Source: Pseudomonas kermanshahensis (GTDB taxonomy: Bacteria > Pseudomonadota > Gammaproteobacteria > Pseudomonadales > Pseudomonadaceae). Taken from it: DNA of 64,000 nt. Under the pieces are notes generated by a model. That model was not told the origin of the DNA, ran no database searches, and saw only the letters and a program-made list of their open reading frames with translations. Positions 35,438 to 45,615 of the stretch are shown here, piece after piece. Both the position numbers and the translations under genes were made by a program. The DNA lies in contig NZ_JABWRY020000001.1 in the NCBI RefSeq assembly GCF_014269205.2, positions 2,480,001-2,544,000 on the forward strand, read 5' to 3'. Position 1 is the stretch's first letter. Every line of letters begins with the position of its first letter.

Positions 35438-36403
35438 ATGAAACGTCTATTTATGCAAGAAGTCGCAACCCGTGACGGCTTCCAGAACGAATCAACCTTC
35501 ATCGAGACGGCTGACAAGATTTCGATGATCGACACGCTTAGCCAGTGCGGCTTCGCCAAAATTGAGGTGACCTCGTTTACCTCGCCCAAGGCGATTCCGG
35601 CGCTGCGTGACGCAGAAGCCGTGATGCATGGCATCAAACGCCAGCCCGGAGTCGAGTATACGGTGCTCGTTCCCAATGTCCGGGGTGCCGAGCGCGCATT
35701 GGGTTGCGGAATCGACGAGGCCAATCTGGTCATGTCGGTGAGCGAACCCCACAACAGGTCCAATCTGCGCATGACCCGTGAAGACTCCTTTGCTCAATTG
35801 AAGGAAGTCGTCTCGGTTATTGGCCAAGGCCCCGTTGCCGTGAACGTGTCGCTCTCTACGGTATTCGGTTGTCCGATGCAGGGCGATGTGGCGTTTTCAG
35901 AGGTAATGAGCTGGGTTGCCCGCTTCGCAAATTTGGGTGTGCGTGGGGTTACGCTGTGTGACACCACAGGCATGGCGTTCCCTTCTCAGGTGCAAGCCTT
36001 GTCAGCTGAAGTGCTTAAACGCTTCCCTGAACTGCAGGTGACGTTACATTTCCACAACACCCGCGGCATGGCCCTGGCGAACACGTTGGCCGCACTCGAG
36101 GCCGGGGTCGATCGGTTTGACGCTTCACTCGGTGGGCTGGGCGGCTGTCCCTACGCCCCGGGCGCGAGTGGCAATGTGTGTACTGAAGACCTCGTTCATA
36201 TGCTCGACCTGATCGGATACGACACCGGCGTCGACTTGGACAAAATCCTCCTGGCCTCAGCACGCCTACCGGGGTTGATCGGGCACTCAACGCCCAGCCA
36301 GATCCTCAAGGCGGGTAAGCGCCTGAACCTGCATCCCATCCCTGATCACGTCCACAACATGACCAAGCAAGTCGTGTCGGCGATACCGGAGGGGGCGAAG
36401 TGA
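35438..36403 (+). CDS. hydroxymethylglutaryl-CoA lyase family protein
   Basis: This 322-residue TIM-barrel lyase starts MKRLFMQEVATRDGFQNES with GGAG eight bases upstream. The active-site pair Arg12-Asp13 and the signature GGLGGCPYAPGASGN with Cys237 (the HMG-CoA lyase catalytic loop), plus the metal ligands in LHFHNTRG, are intact. It should split HMG-CoA to acetyl-CoA and acetoacetate, or a relative such as citramalyl-CoA to acetyl-CoA and pyruvate. The preceding CaiB gene favours an acid imported and activated de novo. Overlap with the next gene is GTGA. I withhold the mvaB name because substrate specificity in this family varies. Confidence 0.88.
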   Translation: MKRLFMQEVATRDGFQNESTFIETADKISMIDTLSQCGFAKIEVTSFTSPKAIPALRDAEAVMHGIKRQPGVEYTVLVPNVRGAERALGCGIDEANLVMSVSEPHNRSNLRMTREDSFAQLKEVVSVIGQGPVAVNVSLSTVFGCPMQGDVAFSEVMSWVARFANLGVRGVTLCDTTGMAFPSQVQALSAEVLKRFPELQVTLHFHNTRGMALANTLAALEAGVDRFDASLGGLGGCPYAPGASGNVCTEDLVHMLDLIGYDTGVDLDKILLASARLPGLIGHSTPSQILKAGKRLNLHPIPDHVHNMTKQVVSAIPEGAK

Positions 36404-36777
36404 TTGACCACCTGGACCATCTGGTACTTACCACCATTGATGTCGAGGCGTGCAAAGACTTCTATGTCCGCGTCATGGGCATGCGCATCGAGACCTTCGG
36501 GGCAGGGCGCCTGGCGTTCTGTTTTGGCAATCAGAAGATCAATGTCCACGTCCGCGGTCAGGAGTTCGAGCCGAAGGCCCATCTGCCCGTTCCTGGCGCA
36601 TTGGACTTGTGCTTCATCGCCAGCGTCGGTCTAGAACAGGTGATTGCACATCTGCAGGCCCAGGCGTGGCCGATCGTTGAAGGGCCCATTCAGCGCACGG
36701 GCGCCACTGGGCCTATCCGTTCAGTCTACGTGCGCGACCCAGATCTCAACCTGATCGAGATTTCCGAGCTGCTGTGA
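36400..36777 (+). CDS. VOC-family (glyoxalase-like) protein
   Basis: This 125-residue protein starts at a GTG overlapping the lyase stop by 4 bases (MIDHLDHLVLTTIDVEACKDFYVRVMG). The paired beta-alpha-beta-beta-beta modules end in VYVRDPDLNLIEISEL, typical of vicinal-oxygen-chelate enzymes; the histidine near the start and the glutamate near the end are the likely metal ligands. In CoA pathways VOC proteins can be epimerases, and here an epimerase of the acyl-CoA intermediate or a glyoxalase-type step is plausible. This is inferred from context. Confidence 0.82.
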   Translation: MIDHLDHLVLTTIDVEACKDFYVRVMGMRIETFGAGRLAFCFGNQKINVHVRGQEFEPKAHLPVPGALDLCFIASVGLEQVIAHLQAQAWPIVEGPIQRTGATGPIRSVYVRDPDLNLIEISELL

Positions 36778-36815
36778 ACGCGCTCGCGTCCTGACAAAAT
36801 AACAAGAGGTACTTC

Positions 36816-37757
36816 ATGAATATCGTATTCCTGGACGGCGCCAGCCTGCCGTCTGCCATGCCGCGCCCCACATTTGCTAACAGCTGGACTGTCCGCGAGC
36901 GCACTGGCTCTGACGAGGTGGTCGCTGCGCTTGCAGATGCCCAGGTCGCCATTACTAACAAGGTGAAATTGGGGCGGGTGCAGCTTGAACAACTCTCTGG
37001 GTTGAAGCTGATCTGCGTCGCAGCGACCGGTTATGATTGCATCGACATCGCAGCGTGCAGGGATTTGGGCGTTACCGTTTGCAATGCACCGGCTTACTCA
37101 GCTGTAAGCGTTGCTGAAGCAGTTGTCGCCTCGCTGTTCGCACTCCGCAGGCGCCTCTTCGAATACCGTGAGGCCGCGTCACGTCACTGGCCCACCTCCA
37201 ATCACTTCTGCGTGCACGGTACGCCGATCCTCGACATCCGGGGCGCCACCCTGGGTATTGTGGGGCGCGGTGATATCGGAAGTAGGGTGGCCCGGTTGGC
37301 TTCAGCGCTCGAGATGAAGGTGATCTTCGCCGAGCATCGCGGCGCGGCCACTGTCCGTGACGGTTATGTCTCGTTCGAAGACATGCTGCAGCAGTCGGAC
37401 GCCATTACGCTGCACTGCCCGCTGACCGCGCAAACCCAGCATCTGATCGGCGCACCGCAGCTTGCTCAGATGAAGCCCGGAGCCCTGTTGATCAACACCG
37501 CTCGTGGGTCGCTCATTGACGAACACGCACTCCTCGAAGCCTTGCACTCCGGTCACCTCGGTGGCGTTGCGCTTGATGTGCTGGATGGAGAGCCACCGCG
37601 CGCTGATCACCCATTACTGAACTGCCATCTGCCAAATCTCATCATCACGCCTCACGTCGGCTGGGCAAGCCAGAGCAGCGTATCCCGCCTCAAGGACATC
37701 TTGCTTTCGAACATCCAAGCCTTCGCCGCAGGGAAGCCGATCAACGTGGTCTGCTGA
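36816..37757 (+). CDS. D-2-hydroxyacid dehydrogenase (NAD(P)-dependent)
   Basis: This 313-residue dehydrogenase has the nucleotide-binding GIVGRGDIGS (147-156), the NTARGSLIDEHAL arginine motif, the LDGEPP glutamate and the TPHVGWAS histidine of the D-2-hydroxyacid dehydrogenase family. It resembles glycerate dehydrogenase/hydroxypyruvate reductases. AGAGG six bases before the ATG supports the start. It sits between the VOC gene and dctA, and probably converts a D-2-hydroxy acid to its 2-oxo acid or the reverse. That would fit a pathway that yields pyruvate or glyoxylate-like products. Confidence 0.87.
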   Translation: MNIVFLDGASLPSAMPRPTFANSWTVRERTGSDEVVAALADAQVAITNKVKLGRVQLEQLSGLKLICVAATGYDCIDIAACRDLGVTVCNAPAYSAVSVAEAVVASLFALRRRLFEYREAASRHWPTSNHFCVHGTPILDIRGATLGIVGRGDIGSRVARLASALEMKVIFAEHRGAATVRDGYVSFEDMLQQSDAITLHCPLTAQTQHLIGAPQLAQMKPGALLINTARGSLIDEHALLEALHSGHLGGVALDVLDGEPPRADHPLLNCHLPNLIITPHVGWASQSSVSRLKDILLSNIQAFAAGKPINVVC

Positions 37758-37794
37758 CCGCACTAGCACTTACAACTTGAACAGGTAGAGCGCC

Positions 37795-39093
<1,299 letters not shown>

Positions 39094-39116
39094 GTTTACG
39101 TGCTGGCCTTCCTAAT

Positions 39117-39140
39117 GCCTGCCACGCACAGGTAGCAGGC
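39117..39140 (+). terminator. weak hairpin after the dctA-like gene
   Basis: GCCTGCCAC (39117-39125) and GTAGCAGGC (39132-39140) pair over 9 bases with one mismatch and a 6-base loop, 24 bases after the transporter stop. There is no U-run, so it is only a candidate terminator. Confidence 0.35.
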
Positions 39141-39216
39141 GGGCTGGCGCGTAACTTTTCAGGTATGAGGCGAGCATGCCTCAGCCGTTCCGGTGTAAGC
39201 GCTATATGAGATATTC

Positions 39217-39244
39217 CGCGTGGAGTACAAATGTACTCCACGCG
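39217..39244. promoter_or_regulatory. 28-bp perfect palindrome upstream of the hybrid kinase (copy 2 of AGTAC-AAAT-GTACT)
   Basis: The arms CGCGTGGAGTACA (39217-39229) and TGTACTCCACGCG (39232-39244) are exact complements with AA between. The core AGTACAAATGTACT is the same 14 bases as at 28384-28397. It lies 107 bp before the kinase start. A dimeric repressor or LexA2-like site is the simplest reading. Confidence 0.6.
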
Positions 39245-39350
39245 AGTGCGCTTCCAAAAGGCGAAGCGCTGTGCTCGCTATCGCTCGGCATCACGCTTTA
39301 GAATCGCCTCCAGTGACAAGTCGCTCATAAGCGTAAGAAAGAGGCAATTT

Positions 39351-41420
39351 ATGGATCGCGAAGGCGCCGGCTCTTCAGGAGATTTGGATGCTCCCGCATC
39401 ACCCCATCAGGAGTCCGCGTTTCCGACGAGCGCTTTGGAGCGCCTGCAATTGGCGCTCGATGCTGGCGCGATCGTTGGAACGTGGGTGTGGAACATCCTT
39501 GACAACCAAGTGACTGCGGATGAGCGATTCTCGCGATCTTTTGGACTTCCAGCAGATAAATGCCTGGCGGGTATCCCGATTGAGGAAGCCTTCGCCTCTA
39601 TTCACCCTGACGACCGTGAACGTGTCTCTGCCGATATCGAAGAGGCGATGAGCCGCGGGGGGGCCTACCGGTGTGAATACCGCGTCAGACAGCATGATGG
39701 CAACTACCGTTGGATTGAGGCTAATGGTAGAGCTGAGCTTGACGATGAAGGCCGCGCTGTTCGGTTCCCTGGCGTTCTCATGGACATTGAGTCACGCCGG
39801 TCAGCAGAAGCTGAGCGCGACAGGATGTCAGCGTTGCTTCGTACCTTCACTGCTGCCGTTCCGGGTGTTGTCTACGCAAAAGATCTAGCGGGGCGGCTGA
39901 TCGTTGCCAACGATGGTGTCACCCAACTGGTTGGCAAGCCACCGGAGCTCTACCTGGGCAAAACCGATTTGGAGTTTTTGGAAGACAAAGCCCAAGCACG
40001 CCAGATAATGGAAACCGATCGGCACATTATGCAGGGCGGGCAGGCCGTTCAGATCGAAGAACGTGTCGACATGCCGGATGGCACAGCCACCTACTGGCTT
40101 TCGGTCAAAGCGCCACTGTGTGACGAAGCAGGCGAGGTCATGGGGCTGATCGGCTCATCCATCGATGTAACCGCGCGAAGAAATGCCGAGGCGGAGCTGC
40201 TTGAGCTCAACCGTACTTTGGAAGCGAGGGTTGAAGAAGCTGTGGCCGAGCGAGAAGCGGCGCAAGCAGCGCTGCGTCAATCGCAAAAAATGGAAGCGGT
40301 CGGCCAATTGACCGGAGGCATCGCACACGACTTCAACAATCTGCTGGCGGGCATCACGGGGAGCCTTGATTTGATCAAGCTCCGCTTGAAGCAGGGACGT
40401 ATAGCTGATGTAGAGCGCTACCTGACGGTGGCCCACGGTGCGGCGAATAGGGCGGCCTCACTCACTCACCGGCTGCTAGCGTTCTCTCGCCGCCAGACAC
40501 TGATGCCTGTTCATACCAATGTGAACACGCTCATCAGCGATATGGAGGAGCTAATAAGTCGGACAGTAGGGCCAGCCATTCAACTCAAGGTGGAACTCCG
40601 CGCGACATCGAGTACCTGCCTGGTCGACCCGGCCCAAGTGGAGAACGCGCTGCTGAACTTGTGCATCAACGCGCGTGACGCGTTGAAAGGCGGAGGGTCA
40701 ATCGCCATCAAGACCTACAACGAGGAACTGGTGCAAGGGGCCGAGCTGGATCCGGAATTGGAGCCTGGCACCTACTTCACAATCTGTGTCGCCGACGACG
40801 GTCTCGGCATGAGTTCCGAAACGCTCACTCGAGTATTTGAGCCGTTCTTCACGACCAAACCCGTAGGGGCGGGCACCGGGCTTGGACTGTCCATGATTTA
40901 TGGCTTTGCCAAACAATCGGGCGGGCAGGTCAGGATCGAGTCGGAAGAGGGGCGAGGAACCCGGGTATTCCTTCAATTACCCAGTCTTGCAGCCAGCGTC
41001 GAAGCTGCACCTCGCGCAGAGTCCTTGCCTGAATCGCCAATGGCCTTGCCAGGCGAGACGGTATTGGTCGTCGATGATGAGCCCTCCGTCCGCATGTTTG
41101 TGAGTGAAGCGCTGGGTAACTGCGGCTATATCGTCATTGAGGCCGCCGACAGTCTAGCGGGCCTTCAATTACTGCGTTCGGATACCCGCATCGATTTGCT
41201 GGTGACCGACATTGGCCTCCCAGGAGGCATTGACGGCAGGCAGATGGCCGATGCCGGGCGCTGTACTCGGTCGGGGCTTCCGGTCTTGTTCATGACTGGG
41301 TATGCGCAGCCGCACGTCTTGGACAATGCCCAGCTTGAGCCCAACACGGCTGTGCTGACGAAACCGTTCACGCTTGAAGCGTTGACGTTGAACGTTAATG
41401 CTTTGCTCAAGCGTAGCTAA
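39351..41420 (+). CDS. PAS-containing hybrid sensor histidine kinase with C-terminal receiver
   Basis: This 689-residue soluble hybrid kinase is read from MDREGAGSSGDLDA at 39351, with AGAGG 7 bases upstream. Two PAS domains (about 25-150 with HPDDRERV, and 160-280), a HisKA box QLTGGIAHDFNN with His326, an HATPase domain (NALLNLCINARDA, ADDGLGM, GTGLGLSMIYG) and a receiver with TDIGLPGG (Asp620) are visible. No transmembrane helix is evident. No response regulator gene is nearby, so phosphate may leave through its own receiver and a distant Hpt partner. The dyad at 39217-39244 is the likely control site. Confidence 0.9.
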   Translation: MDREGAGSSGDLDAPASPHQESAFPTSALERLQLALDAGAIVGTWVWNILDNQVTADERFSRSFGLPADKCLAGIPIEEAFASIHPDDRERVSADIEEAMSRGGAYRCEYRVRQHDGNYRWIEANGRAELDDEGRAVRFPGVLMDIESRRSAEAERDRMSALLRTFTAAVPGVVYAKDLAGRLIVANDGVTQLVGKPPELYLGKTDLEFLEDKAQARQIMETDRHIMQGGQAVQIEERVDMPDGTATYWLSVKAPLCDEAGEVMGLIGSSIDVTARRNAEAELLELNRTLEARVEEAVAEREAAQAALRQSQKMEAVGQLTGGIAHDFNNLLAGITGSLDLIKLRLKQGRIADVERYLTVAHGAANRAASLTHRLLAFSRRQTLMPVHTNVNTLISDMEELISRTVGPAIQLKVELRATSSTCLVDPAQVENALLNLCINARDALKGGGSIAIKTYNEELVQGAELDPELEPGTYFTICVADDGLGMSSETLTRVFEPFFTTKPVGAGTGLGLSMIYGFAKQSGGQVRIESEEGRGTRVFLQLPSLAASVEAAPRAESLPESPMALPGETVLVVDDEPSVRMFVSEALGNCGYIVIEAADSLAGLQLLRSDTRIDLLVTDIGLPGGIDGRQMADAGRCTRSGLPVLFMTGYAQPHVLDNAQLEPNTAVLTKPFTLEALTLNVNALLKRS

Positions 41421-41468
41421 TCGGTACTTGTAGTATCGCAGCTTGGGCGGTTTATCCCGCGTCGGGGT

Positions 41469-42458
41469 TCACGCCACGATAGGCGTGGAGATAGCTGTTC
41501 TCTCCGCGCTTAGGCGCAGCTCTGCGATATCACGTTTGGGCGGCATGCCGAACTGGCGCCCGTACTCGCGGCTGAACTGCGAGGGGCTCTCGTAGCCGAC
41601 CTTGAAGGCAGCGGTGGCAGCATCTAAGTCTTCGTTGAGCATCAACCGTTTCGCCTCGTTCAACCTCAGCCATTTCTGATACTGCAGCGGGCTCATGGCG
41701 GTGAGCTGACGGAAATGCTGATGGAAGGTGGAGAGCCCCATCTGCACCTGGGAGGCCAGCTCGTCCACTCGCAAAGGCGCGGCGTAGTTCAGCTTCATCC
41801 AGTCGATGGCTTTGGCAATTCGATGGCCCTTGCTGCCTACGGAAGCGATATAGCGCAGTAGAGGGGCCTGGTTACTCAACAGCAAACGATAGTGGATCTC
41901 TCGTTGAATCAGGGGCCAGAGCACCGGTATCGCATCCGGCTCCTCTAGCAGCTGAATCAGACGGGCGAAGCTCTCCAACAATTTCGGGCTCAGTTCACCC
42001 ACGCCAGCGCTGGTATGGAAGGACTGACCGTTCACAGGAAGACGACCATCGTGCGCGATCAGCTCCGCCAGCGTGCGCAGGTCGAGCTTGAATACCAGGC
42101 CGAGACAGGGCGCTGCATCGCTGGCCATCGTCACCGCTGAGTTGGCGGGTATGTTCAGCGAGGTGACCAGGAAGCGAGTCGTATCGTAGGGGAACACGTC
42201 GCTGCCGATGACCATTTCCTTGGCGCCCTGCACGACCAGCACGATGCTCGGCTCGACGATGCAGGTGATCGGTGGGGCTGGGGCGTTACGTCGGTACACG
42301 CTCAGGTCTGCAATGCCTGTCGGGAAATCGCCCGCAGTGGGCGCGTGCGCGCCGATGACCCTGCACAGCGTGGCCATTGGGTTCGTGCTTGAAGGCGTTA
42401 ATGCGTGGGTGGCCATGGCGTGGGTTCCGATCATCGTATGGCAAAACATTACTTTCAT
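41469..42458 (-). CDS. AraC-family regulator with AraC_N (CuRO) domain
   Basis: This 329-residue regulator is read from MKVMFCHTMIGTHAMATHA at 42458 because AGGGGAAG lies 5-6 bases upstream; the ORF start at 42500 would add 14 residues. The N-terminal AraC_N region has APPITCIVEPSIVLVVQGAKEMVIG and FPYDTTRFLVTSLNIPANSAV. The C-terminal double helix-turn-helix (LRVDELASQVQMGLSTFHQHFRQL and DAATAAFKVGYESPSQFSREYGRQFG) is intact. It is divergent from the MFS gene at 42609, which is its likely target; such pairs often handle toxic or aromatic aldehydes. Confidence 0.86.
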   Translation of the reverse strand: MKVMFCHTMIGTHAMATHALTPSSTNPMATLCRVIGAHAPTAGDFPTGIADLSVYRRNAPAPPITCIVEPSIVLVVQGAKEMVIGSDVFPYDTTRFLVTSLNIPANSAVTMASDAAPCLGLVFKLDLRTLAELIAHDGRLPVNGQSFHTSAGVGELSPKLLESFARLIQLLEEPDAIPVLWPLIQREIHYRLLLSNQAPLLRYIASVGSKGHRIAKAIDWMKLNYAAPLRVDELASQVQMGLSTFHQHFRQLTAMSPLQYQKWLRLNEAKRLMLNEDLDAATAAFKVGYESPSQFSREYGRQFGMPPKRDIAELRLSAERTAISTPIVA

Positions 42459-42608
42459 GTCACTTCCCCTGTCCATGTCCGGTGACCAGGGGCTGGACAT
42501 TTAGGCAAGAAAACTACCCGTTTGCTCTACTGGTGTGCTGGTTTATGCGAGGAATATTGGCGGCAGTTGAGGCCCGTGCACTTTGAGATTGATACAACGA
42601 GAACCGCT

Positions 42609-43802
42609 ATGAACAGCCCAGCAATACCCCTTCAACACTCAAGCCGTCACGTCTGGGGCGCTGTCCTGGCGATGTCACTATGTGCTTTTGCCCTGGTGGC
42701 TTCAGAGTTCCTGCCGGTGAGCTTGCTCACGCCGATCGCGTCCGAGTTGTCACTGACTGAAGGCCAAGCCGGGCAGGCCATTTCAATCTCCGGTTTCTTT
42801 GCTGTCATCACCAGCCTGTTGCTTGCAACCATGACCCAGGGGATCGACCGCAAGCCTGTGCTGTTGGCCACAACTGCGCTCATGCTGGTTTCTGGCGCGG
42901 TGGTGGCGTTTGCCCCAAACTACCTGACGTTGATGGTAGGGCGCGCGGTGCTTGGAATTGCCATTGGCGGTTACTGGTCGATGTCCACTGCTGTAATGAT
43001 GCGCATCGCGCCAGAGGCCCTCATTGCGCGGGCTATTGCCGTGATGCAGGGCGGTACTGCGTTGGCCACGGCCATCGCGGCGCCCGTTGGGAGCTACCTG
43101 GGCGGCTTGATTGGCTGGAGAGGGGCGTTCTTTTGCGTCGTGCCGTTGGCTGCATTGGCGTTGATCTGGCAGGCCTTCACGCTGCCGGCTATGCCGAGCC
43201 AGCGCACTCAGGTATCGGCCTTCGGCCCCCTGCGCTTGCTGGGTGACTGCAAGATCGCCCTTGGCATGGGTGCAGTAGCTTTCCTGTTCATGGGACAGTT
43301 CGCACTCTTCACGTATCTGCGGCCTTTCCTGGAGACGGTCACGCTTGTCGACCTGCCCACGCTCTCGCTCCTGCTGTTGGTCATTGGTGCCGCAGGTTTG
43401 CTAGGCACCCTGTTGGTGGGCGCGCTTGTTAACCGAGACCTGAACAGGATTTTGGTGGGAATCCCGCTGATCATGAGCGCTATCGCATTCGCCGTGATCG
43501 CAGTGGGTACCTGGGTGGTTCCAGTCGCGTTTTTGCTCGGCCTTTGGGGACTGATCGCAACGTGTGCACCCGTGGGGTGGTTTACCTGGTTGGCCAAGGC
43601 GCTGCCGCACAATGCAGAAGCCGGTGGTGGCTTGATGGTTGCGGTGATTCAGTTGGCGATCACAGCTGGTGCCACAGTGGGCGGCTTGCTGTACGACGGG
43701 GCCGGTTACCGGGCTACCTTTATGGCCAGTGGCGTATTCTTGCTCATCGCAGCCACGCTGAGTGTTATCACAAACGCTATGGGAGATCGGCGCAGGCGGT
43801 GA
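42609..43802 (+). CDS. MFS drug/sugar efflux transporter (DHA1, YdhP/NepI type)
   Basis: This 397-residue, twelve-helix transporter starts MNSPAIPLQHSSRHVWGAVL at 42609; the ORF extension to 42522 is promoter. The VASEFLPVSLLTPIASELSLTEGQAGQAIS segment in helix 1 and GIAIGGYWSMSTAVMMRIAPEALIARAIAVMQGG are the DHA1 signatures seen in NepI/purine ribonucleoside and arabinose effluxers. It is divergent from the AraC-family gene and separated from arfB by 27 bp. Substrate unknown. Confidence 0.84.
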   Translation: MNSPAIPLQHSSRHVWGAVLAMSLCAFALVASEFLPVSLLTPIASELSLTEGQAGQAISISGFFAVITSLLLATMTQGIDRKPVLLATTALMLVSGAVVAFAPNYLTLMVGRAVLGIAIGGYWSMSTAVMMRIAPEALIARAIAVMQGGTALATAIAAPVGSYLGGLIGWRGAFFCVVPLAALALIWQAFTLPAMPSQRTQVSAFGPLRLLGDCKIALGMGAVAFLFMGQFALFTYLRPFLETVTLVDLPTLSLLLLVIGAAGLLGTLLVGALVNRDLNRILVGIPLIMSAIAFAVIAVGTWVVPVAFLLGLWGLIATCAPVGWFTWLAKALPHNAEAGGGLMVAVIQLAITAGATVGGLLYDGAGYRATFMASGVFLLIAATLSVITNAMGDRRRR

Positions 43803-43829
43803 TAATGGGGGCAACTACAAGGGCCAGTC

Positions 43830-44243
43830 ATGCTAACCATCTCCAATAACGTGCATCTGCCGGATGCCGAAATCGAACTGACATACATCCGCGCGCAAGG
43901 CGCGGGTGGGCAGAATGTCAACAAGGTGTCCAGCGCCGTGCACCTGCGCTTCGACATCCGTGCCTCATCGTTGCCCGAGTTCTACAAGGAGCGGCTGCTG
44001 GCGCTGCGTGACAGCCGCATCACCGGTGACGGCGTGTTGATCATCAAGGGCCAGCAGTATCGCACCCAGGAGCAGAACCGTGCTGACGCACTGGCGCGTC
44101 TTGCCGAGTTGATCATCAGTGCCGGCAAGACCGAGAAGAAACGCCGCCCCACCAAGCCGACCCTCGGCTCGAAGACCCGCCGCCTCGAAGGAAAAGCCAG
44201 GCGGAGTACGGTCAAGGCGGGTCGGGGTAGGGTGGACTTCTAG
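43830..44243 (+). CDS. arfB: alternative ribosome-rescue factor ArfB (peptidyl-tRNA hydrolase)
   Basis: This 137-residue protein has the release-factor GGQ tripeptide at 26-28 ([19 protein letters not shown]) and the basic, flexible C-terminal tail ([34 protein letters not shown]) that enters the empty mRNA channel. ArfB (YaeJ) frees stalled ribosomes without a stop codon. AAGGG precedes the ATG. It is a housekeeping gene lying among catabolic units and probably has its own promoter or read-through from the MFS gene. Confidence 0.93.
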   Translation: MLTISNNVHLPDAEIELTYIRAQGAGGQNVNKVSSAVHLRFDIRASSLPEFYKERLLALRDSRITGDGVLIIKGQQYRTQEQNRADALARLAELIISAGKTEKKRRPTKPTLGSKTRRLEGKARRSTVKAGRGRVDF

Positions 44244-44267
44244 TGCGGTTAGGCCAGCACCTCTGGG

Positions 44268-45578
44268 TCAATGCTGTGATTGCGCCTGCAGGTTGTGAGT
44301 TGGAGCCGAAGCGGCGAGGGCGGCAGGCCTGGATGACAGGGCTGCGATTGCCGCTACCAAGGCGAGGCCACCAATGAAGCACGCGACCGGGACCCAGTCG
44401 CTACCGTTGGACATGAGTGCGTAGCACAGACTAGGTGAGAAACCGGCAACGATGAAACTCAGCTGGGTGGCTAAGCCGACACCGGTATAGCGCACACGGA
44501 TGCTGAACATCTCTGCATAGAACGAAGGCCACAGGGCATTAGGGGCGCTGTAAAGCAAAGATTTGAGTACAACAGTGCTGAAGATGATCAGACCAATGCT
44601 TCCGGTGGTGATTGACCAGAGGAAGAAGAATACCCCTGCACTGCAAGCGAATGCGCCCACCGTGAAGATTGTCTTGCGCCCAATTCGGTCACCCAACAGC
44701 CCGAACAAGGGCTGACACACCAACGCTACCGCCTGACTGGCTGCAATCGCAGTAAGCATTGAGGGCCGATCGATCCCTTGGTTATTGGTGGCCCAGGAGA
44801 GGCCAAATATCATCACAAGGGAGGAAACCGAACAGATCAATGCGCAGCAAAATACAGTAAAGAATGCGCGACGTTCGTTGCGCATGAGGTCGACGACAGG
44901 CGGAAGGTCACTGGCAGGTTTGCTTGCTTTGAACTCGGGACTTTCTTCAACGCCGCGACGGATAATCCACGTGATCACGACCATTACTGCGCTGAGCAAG
45001 AACGGAATGCGCCATCCCCAGCTCAGAAGCTGCTCTTCACTCAACATGGAGAGCGGGATGAACACTGAGGTGGCGAGGATCGACCCCATGGAGGCGCCAT
45101 TGATCAACCAGCTTGTGTAGAACCCTTTACTTTTACCCGGAGCATGCTCCATGGTCAGCAAGCTGGCACCCACCTGTTCTCCACCTGCAGAAAACCCTTG
45201 AAGCAAACGGCATAAAACCAACAGCGCTGGTGCCCACGCACCCACTGTCGCGTAAGTTGGCAGAAGGCCGATGGTGAATGTTGCGAGACCCATCAGCAGC
45301 AGCGTCATCATCAGTACTTGCTTCCGGCCCCACTTGTCGCCCAGGTGACCGCAAACCAATGCGCCGATTGGGCGCGCTATGTAGCCAACGCCGAAGGTGG
45401 CAAGCGCAGCAAGCGTACCCGCCATAGGGTCATTGGAGGGGAAGAAGAGGGTGCTGAAAACCAAGGCTGCGGCAGAGCCGTAAATGAAGAAGTCGTAGTA
45501 CTCGACGACGCTACCCAGGAAGCTGCCGAATGCAGCTCTGCGGGCCATGCGCCGGTGGTTTGTGGCATCTGAATGCAT
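44268..45578 (-). CDS. MHS-family MFS symporter (shikimate/dicarboxylate type)
   Basis: This 436-residue, twelve-helix transporter has the metabolite:H+ symporter hallmarks GSVVEYYDFFIYGSAAALVFSTLFFPS, RPIGALVCGHLGDKWGRKQVLMMTLLLMG and LLQGFSAGGEQVGASLLTMEHAP. It is most like the shikimate/ShiA and alpha-ketoglutarate group. AAAGGTG precedes the ATG at 45578. It is the last gene of a minus-strand operon with an SDR and a TIM-barrel isomerase, so it probably imports a polyol, quinate-like or aromatic acid. Confidence 0.85.
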   Translation of the reverse strand: MHSDATNHRRMARRAAFGSFLGSVVEYYDFFIYGSAAALVFSTLFFPSNDPMAGTLAALATFGVGYIARPIGALVCGHLGDKWGRKQVLMMTLLLMGLATFTIGLLPTYATVGAWAPALLVLCRLLQGFSAGGEQVGASLLTMEHAPGKSKGFYTSWLINGASMGSILATSVFIPLSMLSEEQLLSWGWRIPFLLSAVMVVITWIIRRGVEESPEFKASKPASDLPPVVDLMRNERRAFFTVFCCALICSVSSLVMIFGLSWATNNQGIDRPSMLTAIAASQAVALVCQPLFGLLGDRIGRKTIFTVGAFACSAGVFFFLWSITTGSIGLIIFSTVVLKSLLYSAPNALWPSFYAEMFSIRVRYTGVGLATQLSFIVAGFSPSLCYALMSNGSDWVPVACFIGGLALVAAIAALSSRPAALAASAPTHNLQAQSQH

Positions 45579-45615
45579 GGTGACACCTTTCTTGTAATTG
45601 TTTTTTCAAGAGAAC

